The position numbers were made by a program, and so were the translations under genes. Shown here in pieces: positions 1 to 8,277 of a stretch of DNA of 64,000 nt. Numbering within the stretch: the stretch's first letter is position 1; each line of letters begins with the position of its first letter. The notes under the pieces were generated by a model. The model did no database searches, had not been told where the DNA came from, and saw only the letters and a program-made list of their open reading frames with translations. Source of the DNA: an uncultured candidate division Zixibacteria bacterium (GTDB lineage: Bacteria > Zixibacteria > MSB-5A5 > GN15 > PGXB01); NCBI GenBank assembly GCA_937925655.1, contig CALAMC010000036.1, forward strand, positions 75,537 through 139,536. Reading direction: 5' to 3'.

Positions 1-116
1 CCGAAATGAAAATGATACGTATTTATCCGGTAACGTGTCGGAATCGATTATTCATCAGGAAATTAACGCGGATGGCCGATAGTATATAGAGATAGAAAAT
101 TAAAACGGAGACGAAT
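1..116. other. Leader region before the epimerase gene
   Basis: No gene can be assigned. Two plus-strand frames stay open from the window edge to about position 80-90, so the 3' end of an upstream gene could lie here, but there is too little sequence to recognise it. A GGAG ribosome-binding site precedes the ATG at 117. Confidence 0.3.
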
Positions 117-1052
117 ATGAAATACCTTATTACCGGCGGGGCCGGGTTTATTGGAAGCAACATCGCTATCGAACTGGTTAAAAAAGGCGAAAAGGTTCGC
201 ATCATCGATAATTTTTCGACCGGACGAGCGGTCAATCTGGAAACGATCAGGAAGGATATCGAGCTGGTTGACGGTGACATTCGTGATTTCTGGACGGTGC
301 GCGAGGCGGTCGAAGGGGTCGATTATATACTGCATCAGGCGGCGCTGCCATCGGTGCCCCGATCGGTTAAGAATCCGCTGACTTCAAACGCCGTCAATGT
401 TGACGGGACGCTCAATCTTTTGCAGGCGGCCAAAGAGGCCAAAGTGAAACGGTTCGTGTTCGCGTCCTCGTCCTCGGTTTACGGCGATACGCCGACATTG
501 CCCAAAAAGGAAACGATGCCGCTCGACCCGCTGTCGCCGTATGCCGTCTCCAAACTGGCCGATGAGAAGTACGCCCGGGTGTTTTATAACCTGTATGGTC
601 TGGAAACGGTCGGGCTGCGTTATTTTAATATATTCGGTCCCCGGCAGGACCCCAACTCGGAGTATTCGGCGGTTATTCCCAAATTCATAAAGGCTTTAAA
701 GACCGGTAAAAAGCCGGTGGTGTACGGTGACGGCGAGCAGTCCCGTGATTTCACCTATGTTGCCAATGCCGTCCAGGCCAATCTGCTGGCGGCGACCGCG
801 GCGAAGGCTCCCGGACACGTTTACAATATTGCCTGCGGCGCCCGTTTTACGCTGAATGATCTGCTTAAATTCCTGGGCGAAATTATGGGAGTCGATGCCA
901 GAGCCGATTATGATCCTCCCCGGCCCGGTGATATAAAACACTCCTACGCCGATATCGAGTACGCCAAAAATGATTTGAATTACAATCCGACCGTTGATTT
1001 CAAGGCCGGACTGCAAAAGACGGTGGATTGGTTTGGCAGCCATCCGGAATAG
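117..1052 (+). CDS. NAD-dependent epimerase/dehydratase (UDP-sugar 4-epimerase type)
   Basis: An extended short-chain dehydrogenase of 311 residues that most resembles UDP-glucose or UDP-N-acetylglucosamine 4-epimerases (GalE/WbpP-like), cytosolic enzymes that supply nucleotide sugars for surface polysaccharides. The Rossmann motif GGAGFIGS lies at residues 7-14. The catalytic Ser is in the SSSSVYG stretch near residues 117-123, and the Tyr-x-x-x-Lys pair is Tyr142/Lys146. The later RYFNIFGPRQ and GDGEQSRDF segments are typical of the sugar-binding half. GGAG sits just before the ATG. The gene stands alone and ends in a hairpin. Exact substrate cannot be read from sequence; a dTDP- or UDP-sugar dehydratase is less likely. 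Confidence 0.88.
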   Translation: MKYLITGGAGFIGSNIAIELVKKGEKVRIIDNFSTGRAVNLETIRKDIELVDGDIRDFWTVREAVEGVDYILHQAALPSVPRSVKNPLTSNAVNVDGTLNLLQAAKEAKVKRFVFASSSSVYGDTPTLPKKETMPLDPLSPYAVSKLADEKYARVFYNLYGLETVGLRYFNIFGPRQDPNSEYSAVIPKFIKALKTGKKPVVYGDGEQSRDFTYVANAVQANLLAATAAKAPGHVYNIACGARFTLNDLLKFLGEIMGVDARADYDPPRPGDIKHSYADIEYAKNDLNYNPTVDFKAGLQKTVDWFGSHPE

Positions 1053-1069
1053 TCAATAAATCGCGCGAT

Positions 1070-1097
1070 GCCGGTGACCATAAATCACGTCACCGGC
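1070..1097. terminator. Hairpin between convergent genes
   Basis: A 9-bp perfect stem (GCCGGTGAC / GTCACCGGC) with a 10-nt loop starts 17 bases after the epimerase stop and ends one base before the stop of the minus-strand Cys-rich gene. The T-run is weak (TTTAGTC on plus), so it may act as a bidirectional terminator. Confidence 0.55.
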
Positions 1098-1098
1098 T

Positions 1099-1404
1099 TT
1101 AGTCTTCAAATAAATCGTTGAATTTTTTACGACGCTCTTCCTTGGAATCGGCGCCAGTTCTCCGACCCAGATGAGATTGCACCGCCAACCGCGGCTGGAA
1201 AAAATCACAGAAGTTGGCTTTTTCTTTATTAGGAATCGGTGAGTCGATATGTTCACGGCATTGCGAACGGGCCATGGGGTCGAAATGGCGACATCCCCGG
1301 CAACAGCGTAAATCGGCCAGGCAGGATTCACAATGATCGGCACGCATCACTTTATCTTCGATACCGGTCGGGCGACCGCAATTCCAGCATAATAAACCCG
1401 GCAT
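1099..1404 (-). CDS. Cys-rich, zinc-ribbon-like protein of unknown function
   Basis: I do not recognise this 101-residue protein. It has four cysteine clusters: CWNC at residues 6-9, CESC at 25-28, CCRGC at 34-38, then single Cys near 49 and 66. Together they could bind one or two zinc ions or an Fe-S cluster. The C-terminal third is Lys/Arg/Glu-rich and ends in a KKFNDLFED helix. It lies 90 bases downstream of the short-chain dehydrogenase on the same strand and may be cotranscribed with it. Codon use looks like the neighbours', and the cysteine spacing argues strongly that the frame is real. Function unknown; no signal peptide is seen. Confidence 0.65.
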   Translation of the reverse strand: MPGLLCWNCGRPTGIEDKVMRADHCESCLADLRCCRGCRHFDPMARSQCREHIDSPIPNKEKANFCDFFQPRLAVQSHLGRRTGADSKEERRKKFNDLFED

Positions 1405-1494
1405 GAATATTCTCCGTCAGTTACTCATTCTATTGTCTGCCAATCAGACGTATTGGCTGTTTCATAGTTTAATCAATCTTTATCGAACACATCA

Positions 1495-2226
1495 TTATCT
1501 TTGTATTAGAAGAGGACGAATATCGGCCATGGAGGTCCAGGCGTTACGGTTTTGGGTGGCCAGAAAGACGACCGCTTCGGCGACTTCGTCAACCGTGAGT
1601 TTCATCTTCGCCTTTGACGGCGATTGGGATTTTTGCGACATGTTGGACATGAAGGCGGTATCGGTCGAAGCCGGAGCCAGAACGGATATCTTTATATTTA
1701 TGTTACGAACCTCTCCGGCGACGGCTTCGCTCAAGGCATTGAGGGCCGCTTTTGAGGCCGAATAAACCGCAATGCCGGGCATACCGATTCTCCCCGCTCC
1801 CGAAGAAATATTAATAATCTGCCCGCCACCCTGCTTTTCAAAAAGCGGGATCAAATATAGAAATGAAAAATACACGGCTTTGAGATTGGTATTGAAAATA
1901 GTGTCATACTCGCGCTCGGTGGTTTCGACAAGCGGTTTGCTGATTCCGACCCCGGCGTTATTAATGAAGATATCGATTCGACCGAATTTTTTTATGGCGC
2001 CATCGACGATTTTTTTTATCTGATTGCGTTTTGTAATATCGGCGATGACGGTCAGAAAGTGGTCTTTCTGCAGGGCGAGACTTTCGGCCACCAAATTCAA
2101 TCGTATTTTATTGCGCCCGACGAGGACCAATCGGCATTTTTCTTTGGCAAAATGCCGGGCGGTGGCGGCTCCGATTCCCTGACTGGCGCCGGTAATAACA
2201 ATAACTTTGCCTTTAAGACTTCGCAA
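1495..2226 (-). CDS. SDR family NAD(P)-dependent oxidoreductase
   Basis: A classical short-chain dehydrogenase/reductase of 243 residues. The cofactor motif TGASQGIG is at residues 12-19, NNAG at 89-92, and the catalytic Ser-Tyr-Lys set is Ser142, Tyr155 and Lys159 in YSASK. The C-terminal part carries a VDEVAEAVVFLATQ helix typical of 3-oxoacyl-ACP-reductase-like members. The start is probably TTG: GGGAG lies six bases ahead of it and no better ATG is in range. Substrate is not predictable; FabG-like carbonyl reduction is possible, but the gene is not with other fatty-acid genes. Confidence 0.85.
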   Translation of the reverse strand: MRSLKGKVIVITGASQGIGAATARHFAKEKCRLVLVGRNKIRLNLVAESLALQKDHFLTVIADITKRNQIKKIVDGAIKKFGRIDIFINNAGVGISKPLVETTEREYDTIFNTNLKAVYFSFLYLIPLFEKQGGGQIINISSGAGRIGMPGIAVYSASKAALNALSEAVAGEVRNINIKISVLAPASTDTAFMSNMSQKSQSPSKAKMKLTVDEVAEAVVFLATQNRNAWTSMADIRPLLIQR

Positions 2227-2310
2227 AATACACTCCCGTGGATTAATACCCCATAGCCCTATAATGATTATAGCAAATCTTCATTAAACAGACCAGAAAA
2301 TAATAACGTA

Positions 2311-2497
2311 AAAATAGAGGAGGCTTCACCTTCCCCTCTTAGGTGAAGCCTCCGTGCCTCGAGAAAAGAAGCTGGCAACCCGAGGAACTAATGACAGCTC
2401 AACAGCCCTACCACCAAAAAGCTGAAGATTGGCTTGCCACCAACGCGCAGTATTTAAGCAATCACAATGCCATTTTCATCATGCTCTTGCCACAAGG
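2311..2497 (-). ncRNA. Candidate structured non-coding RNA (~185 nt), 6S-like size
   Basis: The minus strand has a perfect TATAAT at 2509-2504, then about 185 nt with no ORF, ending in a 13-bp hairpin and T-run. Two 6-bp helices could close the RNA: 2498-2493 with 2361-2356, and 2492-2487 with 2378-2373, contiguous on the 5' side with an 11-nt bulge on the 3' side. The 5' strand of the second helix (TGGCAA) recurs at 2439-2434, so two alternative pairings exist. Size, own promoter, terminator and position next to a purine gene would suit 6S RNA, but I do not recognise a consensus and this identity is a guess. It could also be an unknown sRNA or a long leader for the SDR gene. Confidence 0.42.
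2320..2353 (-). terminator. Strong intrinsic terminator
   Basis: A 13-bp perfect stem (GGAGGCTTCACCT / AGGTGAAGCCTCC) with an 8-nt loop, followed on the minus strand by TCTATTTTTA. It closes the candidate RNA upstream of the SDR gene. Confidence 0.75.
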
Positions 2498-2503
2498 CGT
2501 GCA

Positions 2504-2509
2504 ATTATA
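2504..2509 (-). promoter_or_regulatory. Candidate -10 box for the structured RNA
   Basis: A perfect TATAAT on the minus strand. The hexamer 17 bases upstream (TCCTTA) is a poor -35, so the promoter call is tentative. The expected start is near 2497. Confidence 0.4.
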
Positions 2510-2562
2510 TGCCAGACAATAGAATATAAGGAATAGTTTTTATTCGTCTCGATTTCGAACGA

Positions 2563-2594
2563 AAAGCCGTTCGTATAATTTTACGAACGGCTTT
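2563..2594 (-). terminator. Second purA-side terminator
   Basis: A 13-bp perfect stem, AAAGCCGTTCGTA / TACGAACGGCTTT, with a 6-nt loop. The minus strand continues TTCGTTCG, so the T-run is short but contiguous with the stem. Confidence 0.6.
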
Positions 2595-2674
2595 GGATTG
2601 GAGCTGCTATTGCATTGTTATTCAATAAGTTAAAATATTCGAGTGAAATCGGCTATTCGTGAGGTTTAACGAAA

Positions 2675-2704
2675 CGGGACCGAAAATGAGACTCTTCGGC
2701 CCCG
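2675..2704 (-). terminator. purA-proximal hairpin
   Basis: On the minus strand CGGGGCCGAA pairs with TTCGGTCCCG (10 bp, one G-T) and is followed by TTTCGTT, 16 bases after the purA stop. A tandem terminator with 2563-2594 is likely. Confidence 0.55.
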
Positions 2705-2720
2705 AATCCAATCAGGATTT

Positions 2721-3995
2721 TTATACGACGATCGTTTGACGGCGTCGTGCCCCGGTTGAAACCAGGCAAATACCGACATTAAGATCGTTTTTGATATAGT
2801 CAAGGTATTTTCTGGCGCGGTCGGGCAATTTATCGAAACTATCGATTCCCGACGTGGTACTCATCCAGCCATCGAATTCAATATATTTCGGCGTTACATT
2901 CCACAACTGATGCGGGTCGAGCGGGAATTGTTCATATAGCCGCTCGTTGATATTGTAAGCGGTGCAGACCTTTATTTTCTCGAAACCGTCCAATACGTCC
3001 AGCTTGGTTACGGCGATTTTATCGACGCCATTGATGCGGCAGGCATGGCGTAACGCTACCAGGTCGAGCCAGCCGGTGCGGCGCGGCCGACCGGTCGTCG
3101 CCCCGTATTCGCCCCCCGCGTCGCGGAGTTTCTCACCGGTGCGGTCGACCAGTTCGGTCGGAAACGGCCCGGAGCCGACGCGGGTAGTGTAGGCTTTGAC
3201 GACACCGATCACCTCGTCGATCATTTTCGGCCCGATTCCCAGGCCGGTCAAAGCCCCGCCGGTGGTTGTATTGGATGATGTCGTGAAGGGGTATGTCCCG
3301 AGGTCGATATCCAGAAGCGCCCCCTGGGCACCCTCGAATAAAATGGCTTTGCCCTCTTTATTGAGTCGGTCCAGTTCCAGCGAAACATTGCACATCATCG
3401 GTTCCAACCGCGGCGCAATCGCCATGAGGTCATTAAACGTTTTGTCAACGTCGGCGCGTTCATCATCACTGCCGGTGAAATATTCCGATTTGATTTTACG
3501 GTTGTGCTCCAGTTTTTCTTTGAGCCGTTCCGGGGCATACAGGTCGGCCAGCCGTATGCCGACCCGTCCGATTTTATCTTTGTAAGCCGGGCCGATCCCG
3601 CGCAAGGTCGTGCCAATACCTTCGCCGCCGCGTTTTCTTTCCTCGATCTGGTCGATCATCTTGTGATACGGCATAACCAGGTTGGTCGCCGAAGAAATAA
3701 ACAACCGGCCTTCGGTATCTATATTCTGCTGTTTGAGTATTTCGATTTCCTCCAGAAAACCGAAGGGGTCGAGGACAACACCGTTACCGATATAGCAGAT
3801 TTTATCCGCGTGAATTATACCTGAAGGTATCAAATGCAGAATGAATTGTTTGCCGCCGGTCAGGACGGTGTGTCCGGCGTTGGCGCCACCTTGAAAGCGG
3901 GCGATAATATCGGCCCGTTCGGCCAGCAAGTCCACAACCTTGCCTTTGCCCTCGTCGCCCCACTGGCACCCGACCACAATAACGTTTTTTTTCAT
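2721..3995 (-). CDS. purA: Adenylosuccinate synthase
   Basis: Joins IMP and aspartate with GTP hydrolysis to make adenylosuccinate, the first committed step to AMP, in the cytosol. Length (424 residues) is normal. The N-terminal GDEGKGK P-loop-like motif is at residues 13-19, with GGANAGHTV after it and the IMP/GTP-binding segments GIGPAYKDK and TTGRPRRTGWLD further on. The C-terminal ...STGARRRQTI is close to the usual family ending. It lies downstream of engB on the same strand with a gap of 36 bases, so it is probably the last gene of that transcript, closed by two hairpins. Confidence 0.97.
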   Translation of the reverse strand: MKKNVIVVGCQWGDEGKGKVVDLLAERADIIARFQGGANAGHTVLTGGKQFILHLIPSGIIHADKICYIGNGVVLDPFGFLEEIEILKQQNIDTEGRLFISSATNLVMPYHKMIDQIEERKRGGEGIGTTLRGIGPAYKDKIGRVGIRLADLYAPERLKEKLEHNRKIKSEYFTGSDDERADVDKTFNDLMAIAPRLEPMMCNVSLELDRLNKEGKAILFEGAQGALLDIDLGTYPFTTSSNTTTGGALTGLGIGPKMIDEVIGVVKAYTTRVGSGPFPTELVDRTGEKLRDAGGEYGATTGRPRRTGWLDLVALRHACRINGVDKIAVTKLDVLDGFEKIKVCTAYNINERLYEQFPLDPHQLWNVTPKYIEFDGWMSTTSGIDSFDKLPDRARKYLDYIKNDLNVGICLVSTGARRRQTIVV

Positions 3996-4031
3996 ATACC
4001 AATCCCGTATCCGGCCCTTATGGGCCTTTGG

Positions 4032-4595
4032 TTAAACAATGCCCTCGATCCAGTGCACCAATTCCTTTTTACCCAGACCCGAAACGGCCGAAAATGGAAC
4101 GACCTCACGATGGAATTCGGTCGCCACTTGCATCTGTTTGCTTTTCAGGGAACCGCGATTTACTTTATCGGCTTTAGTCAGGGCAATGATATAATTGATA
4201 TCCCGCGAATCCAGCCATTCAATCATCATCAAATCGTCGTCAGTAGGTTCACGGCGGCAATCCAAAAGCATCACCATTCCTGAAAGTGACGACAGGTTTA
4301 AAAATCCTTCGACCAATTTCCCCCACTTCCGCCGCGCGTCAATTCCCGCCGCGACATAGCCATAACCCGGTAAATCGACCAGGAAATACCTGTCATCGGC
4401 CAAAAAAAAGTCGATGCGGCGGGTGCGTCCGGGGGTCTTGGAGGTTTTGGCGAGTTTTTTCTGTCCGGTTATCTTGTTAAGGAGTGATGACTTGCCGACA
4501 TTAGACCGTCCCGCGAATGCAATCTGGGGTCTGGGGTCTTTCGGGATTTTCTTGACGTCGTTGTAGGAACCGAAAAATACAACGTTTTTGGGCAT
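4032..4595 (-). CDS. engB: Ribosome-biogenesis GTPase EngB/YsxC
   Basis: A TRAFAC-class GTPase of 187 residues needed for late assembly of the large ribosomal subunit in the species studied. The G1 motif GRSNVGKSS is at residues 29-37, the switch-I threonine is in the TPGRTR stretch, DLPGYGY (G3) is at 74-80, and TKAD (G4) is at 140-143. Length matches the family. It sits between lon and purA on the same strand; the lon-engB order is common in bacteria. No odd features. Confidence 0.95.
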   Translation of the reverse strand: MPKNVVFFGSYNDVKKIPKDPRPQIAFAGRSNVGKSSLLNKITGQKKLAKTSKTPGRTRRIDFFLADDRYFLVDLPGYGYVAAGIDARRKWGKLVEGFLNLSSLSGMVMLLDCRREPTDDDLMMIEWLDSRDINYIIALTKADKVNRGSLKSKQMQVATEFHREVVPFSAVSGLGKKELVHWIEGIV

Positions 4596-4660
4596 TGCGT
4601 CCTTTATATCTTAAAAGCCGGGTTAGTATAGTCTTTTATGATTCAAAAAGGAAGTACTTT

Positions 4661-7045
4661 TTACTTTATCCCGGTCTTTCGAATTTTAGTTTTGGGGGCT
4701 ACCCGTTTTTGATCAAAGGCGATTTTAATGGCTTCGTCGGCCTTTTTGATCATCATGATATTAAGTCCTTCGGTCAATTCCGGCGGTAACTCCGGCATAT
4801 CTTTTTTATTCTTAAATGGAATAATAATATCGGCGATTCCCAGCCGCCGCGCGGCCAATAGTTTTTCATTCAGGCCGCCGATGGCGAGAATATCGCCGCT
4901 TAGAGTAACTTCTCCGGTCATGGCCAGATTGGGGCGAATCGCCTTATTTTTCAGGGCCGACAGAATCGCAATCAATATGGTGATGCCAGCCGAGGGCCCA
5001 TCTTTAGGCACCGCCCCTTCGGGGACATGCACGTGTATTTCCTGCTTTTCATAAAAATCCGGATTCAAGCCCAGCTTTTTGGCATGGCTGCGGATATAAG
5101 TCAGGCCGGCCGAGGCCGATTCCTGCATGACTTCCCCGATCTTTCCGGTCAGAGTCAATTTCGATTCGCCCTTCATGAGACTAACTTCGATTGGCAAAAC
5201 ATCGCCGCCCGCCTCGGTCCAGGCCAGACCGATGGCATAGCCCGGTTCCGGACGGTGGTTGACGTCGGTGTACATATAGGGCGGAGCACCCAGAAGTTCG
5301 GCAATGCGGGCCGGGGTGAACTTATATTTGGCTTTCCGTTTTTTCTCGACAATTTCCTGGGCTGTTTTACGCAGAACCGAGGCCAATTGTCGTTCGGCCT
5401 GACGCACGCCTGATTCACGGGTGTAGTCGCGAATAATGCTCAATATGGTCTTACTGCCAAAATCGAGAGCGATATCGACCATGCCCAGTTCTTTTTTAAG
5501 TTTGGGCAGAACATAGCCCTGGATAATCTTCTCTTTTTCATGCTCAAGGTATCCGGGCAGGCGGATTATCTCCATGCGGTCAAGCAGGGCCGGAGGGATG
5601 CCCATCGTAGAGTTGGCCGTCGTAATAAACAGCACGCGAGAGAGGTCATAATCCAGTTCCAGGTAGTTGTCCGAAAAGCTCTTGTTCTGTTCCGGGTCGA
5701 GTACTTCCAGAAGCGCCGCGGCCGGATCGCCGCGGAAGTCCTTGCCGATCTTATCGACTTCATCGAGGAGAAACACCGGATTCGAGGAACCGGCTTTCTT
5801 GATCGATTGAATGATACGTCCCGGCAGAGAACCGATATAGGTCCGGCGATGACCGCGGATTTCGGCTTCATCGTGGATACCACCCAACGACATGCGGACG
5901 AACTTGCGGTCCAGGGCTCGGGCGATGGATCGTCCCAGTGACGTCTTTCCCACTCCCGGCGGGCCGACCAGGCATAATATCGGCCCTTTGACTTCGCCGG
6001 CCAGACGCATGACGGCCAGGTGTTCGAGGATGCGTTTTTTGGGTTTATCCAGACCGAAATGATCGCCATCGAGAATGGATTTCACTTCGCCAAAATCACT
6101 GCGGTCTTTGGTATAAACCTGCCACGGCAGGCTAAGAATCCAGTCCACATAGCCTCGTGCCACGGCCGCCTCGGCCGAATAGGCATGCATGCGCGACAAT
6201 TTTTCGATTTCTTCATGACAGCGTTCTTTGACTTCTGTGGGCGCTTTGAGGTTTTCCAGCTTGCCGGCCAGCGAATCGATTTCACCATAGGCTTCGTCGA
6301 ACTGTCCCAGCTCCTCCTTGATAGCTTTCAGCTGTTGTTGAAGATAAAACTCGCGCTGGCTTTTTGACATCGATTCGCGCACGGTGCCGTCGATTTTCTG
6401 CTCCAGCTGGAGTATTTCGAGTTCATCCTTGAGAATGTCCGAAAGATACAGGAATTGCTTTTTGACCATGTCGATTTCGAGAATACTCTGTTTGGTTTTC
6501 ATGCGAATAAGGAGGTGCGCCGCGATGGTGTCGGCCATGCGCTGATAGTCAGCGATGGCAGATATCGAATAGAGAACTTCTTCCGGAATACGGTGGTTGA
6601 GCCGGACATACTCCGAGAATTGCTCCATGACCGAGCGGGAAATGGCGATTGTTTCTTTATCGCGAGCCGCATCCGGAGGGATGACTCGAAGCCGGGCGGA
6701 ATAGTATCCGCTCGATTTTTTAAAACTAAGCATTTTGGCCCGTACCAGCCCCTCGACAAGAACCTTTATCGTGCCATTGGGCAACTTGACAATTTGCAGT
6801 ATGCGGGCGATGACGCCGACGGTGTACAGGTCGTTCTGGGTGGGTTCATCTATTTCCGGGGTGCGCTGGGCGCACAGGAACATCTGCTTTTCCTTGAGCA
6901 TCGCTTCCTGCAGGGCGGTGATGGTGAACTGTCGCCCGACCAGGAGCGGATAAATCATATGCGGGAAGATTACGATATCCCGCAGCGGCAAAATCGGCAG
7001 GCGGGATTTAATCTCAATTTTTTCTTCGCTGTATTCGACTTTCAC
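4661..7045 (-). CDS. lon: ATP-dependent protease Lon
   Basis: Cytosolic AAA+ serine protease of 794 residues that degrades misfolded and regulatory proteins. An N-terminal LON substrate-binding domain (LPILPLRDIVIFPHMI) is followed by a coiled middle, the Walker A GPPGVGKTS, sensor and arginine-finger regions, and the protease domain. The catalytic dyad is Ser685 in PKDGPSAG and Lys728 in GGLNEKLLAARR, 43 residues apart as in characterised Lons. A terminator separates it from the upstream HDOD gene, so lon should have its own promoter, although none stands out. engB follows. Confidence 0.97.
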   Translation of the reverse strand: MKVEYSEEKIEIKSRLPILPLRDIVIFPHMIYPLLVGRQFTITALQEAMLKEKQMFLCAQRTPEIDEPTQNDLYTVGVIARILQIVKLPNGTIKVLVEGLVRAKMLSFKKSSGYYSARLRVIPPDAARDKETIAISRSVMEQFSEYVRLNHRIPEEVLYSISAIADYQRMADTIAAHLLIRMKTKQSILEIDMVKKQFLYLSDILKDELEILQLEQKIDGTVRESMSKSQREFYLQQQLKAIKEELGQFDEAYGEIDSLAGKLENLKAPTEVKERCHEEIEKLSRMHAYSAEAAVARGYVDWILSLPWQVYTKDRSDFGEVKSILDGDHFGLDKPKKRILEHLAVMRLAGEVKGPILCLVGPPGVGKTSLGRSIARALDRKFVRMSLGGIHDEAEIRGHRRTYIGSLPGRIIQSIKKAGSSNPVFLLDEVDKIGKDFRGDPAAALLEVLDPEQNKSFSDNYLELDYDLSRVLFITTANSTMGIPPALLDRMEIIRLPGYLEHEKEKIIQGYVLPKLKKELGMVDIALDFGSKTILSIIRDYTRESGVRQAERQLASVLRKTAQEIVEKKRKAKYKFTPARIAELLGAPPYMYTDVNHRPEPGYAIGLAWTEAGGDVLPIEVSLMKGESKLTLTGKIGEVMQESASAGLTYIRSHAKKLGLNPDFYEKQEIHVHVPEGAVPKDGPSAGITILIAILSALKNKAIRPNLAMTGEVTLSGDILAIGGLNEKLLAARRLGIADIIIPFKNKKDMPELPPELTEGLNIMMIKKADEAIKIAFDQKRVAPKTKIRKTGIK

Positions 7046-7135
7046 TGTTACCCCAGTTTATTATGATTCTCAACCCTATAATTTAACCAATTTCGCGGCA
7101 GAATGTATATCTTTTTAGCCGAATGAATAAAAAAA

Positions 7136-7158
7136 AGCGATCCCTGATGAGGATCGCT
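7136..7158 (-). terminator. Terminator of the HDOD gene
   Basis: On the minus strand AGCGATCC pairs with GGATCGCT across a 7-nt loop and runs straight into a T-run of seven or more. It lies 21 bases past the HDOD stop. Confidence 0.85.
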
Positions 7159-7178
7159 TATACGGCATCGGGAATAAT

Positions 7179-8171
7179 TTATTCGACGGGCGAGCCATCC
7201 AGTTCCCGTGATAAAACGTCGCGTTCGACCATTACCAGCTCCAGAGAAAAGTACATTTCCGCCAGACGGTTGTTGGCCTCGGTGACGACCTCCATGAGAT
7301 CGCCGAAATCCAGTTCCAGAAATTCGCACATGATAATCGACTGCAAAAGCGACGTCTTGCGGATACGGTTGGCGGCTTCGGCGGGGAGATTCAGTTTTTT
7401 GGACGTGGCCCGGATAAATTTTATGTCGTTTTCAATGCTCGGATGATAGCCATCGACAGGCGCCATGGCGATACGGTCGGCCAGGGCGACGATATTATTG
7501 AGAGTCGTATCTTCGGGAATAATATCGGGCGGTTCGGGGTCGTGATGATGCATTATGGCGAAGGACACCCGCCCGGGCAGTCTCCAGTTCTTGGCCAACG
7601 CCAGACCGACCTCACAATGGTTGAATCCGAAGAGTTTTTCTTCAATGGGAATAATCCCGAGTCTCTGCTCTTTTAGCAGATTCAAGACCGCCATATATTC
7701 TTCTTTAAAATAGAGAATCATCATAATGGTCCCGACATCGTGCATAATGCCGGCCACAAAGGCCTCTTCCGGGTCAGGGTAGCCGATTTCCTCGGCGATA
7801 TTGCGCGCGGTCGAGGCGGTTTCTATAAAATGGCGCCACATCCGCTTGATATTCAACTGTTCGAAAAGTTCGTCATCGGGACGAATCGAAAACAGCGAAC
7901 TGGACAGGGCCAGGACTTTGATGCTGTTGAGGCCCATGACCGTCACGGCTTCGGAGACGCGGGAGACATGGCGGGTCCGGCCATATTGTGCCGAATTGAC
8001 CATTTTCAAAACGCGGGAGGTCAGGGAAGTATCCCGGCTGATGACCTCGGCTATTTCCGAGGCCCCGGAATTGGGGTTATCTATCACCTGAAGCACGGCG
8101 GTAAGACTCTGGGGCAGAGTTCCGATTTCACGTATGGCCGTTATTATATCCTGGGGATTGGGGGATGTCAT
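7179..8171 (-). CDS. HDOD domain signalling protein
   Basis: A 330-residue stand-alone HDOD protein, a relative of HD phosphohydrolases that usually has no catalytic activity and acts in signalling. The N-terminal helix with LPQSLTAVLQVID and the VISRDTSLTSRVLKMVNSA segment are the family hallmarks, and a partly kept HD-like site (IMHDVGTIM) is in the middle. The C-terminal end is helical and acidic. HDOD proteins often work with c-di-GMP or two-component systems; here it is monocistronic, with its own terminator, beside the uvrD-type helicase. Role unknown. Confidence 0.88.
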   Translation of the reverse strand: MTSPNPQDIITAIREIGTLPQSLTAVLQVIDNPNSGASEIAEVISRDTSLTSRVLKMVNSAQYGRTRHVSRVSEAVTVMGLNSIKVLALSSSLFSIRPDDELFEQLNIKRMWRHFIETASTARNIAEEIGYPDPEEAFVAGIMHDVGTIMMILYFKEEYMAVLNLLKEQRLGIIPIEEKLFGFNHCEVGLALAKNWRLPGRVSFAIMHHHDPEPPDIIPEDTTLNNIVALADRIAMAPVDGYHPSIENDIKFIRATSKKLNLPAEAANRIRKTSLLQSIIMCEFLELDFGDLMEVVTEANNRLAEMYFSLELVMVERDVLSRELDGSPVE

Positions 8172-8277
8172 GTTAGCTCCTCACAAAAGGCTGTTTTGTA
8201 TGATATCGGTCAGTTGCGGGAGAATCTTAAGAAATGAACAACGCCTATTGCAATCGCATGTCATTCAATGCATTAGT

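Larger units (their letters stand above)
2227..2720. other. 494-bp intergenic region without a protein gene
   Basis: No convincing ORF lies between the SDR gene and purA. The region holds two hairpins that look like purA terminators (2675-2704 and 2563-2594, minus strand), a consensus -10 box, and a candidate structured RNA ending in a strong terminator; each is listed separately. Confidence 0.7.

Noticed and set aside
2500..2520. TGGCA..TTGC could be a sigma-54 promoter for the candidate RNA
   Set aside because: The GG-to-GC spacing is 9 instead of 10 bases, and a perfect TATAAT in the same place explains the region better.
5566..6069. Minus-strand 167-codon frame inside lon
   Set aside because: Out-of-frame copy of lon on the same strand; Arg/Ser/Trp-rich shadow composition.
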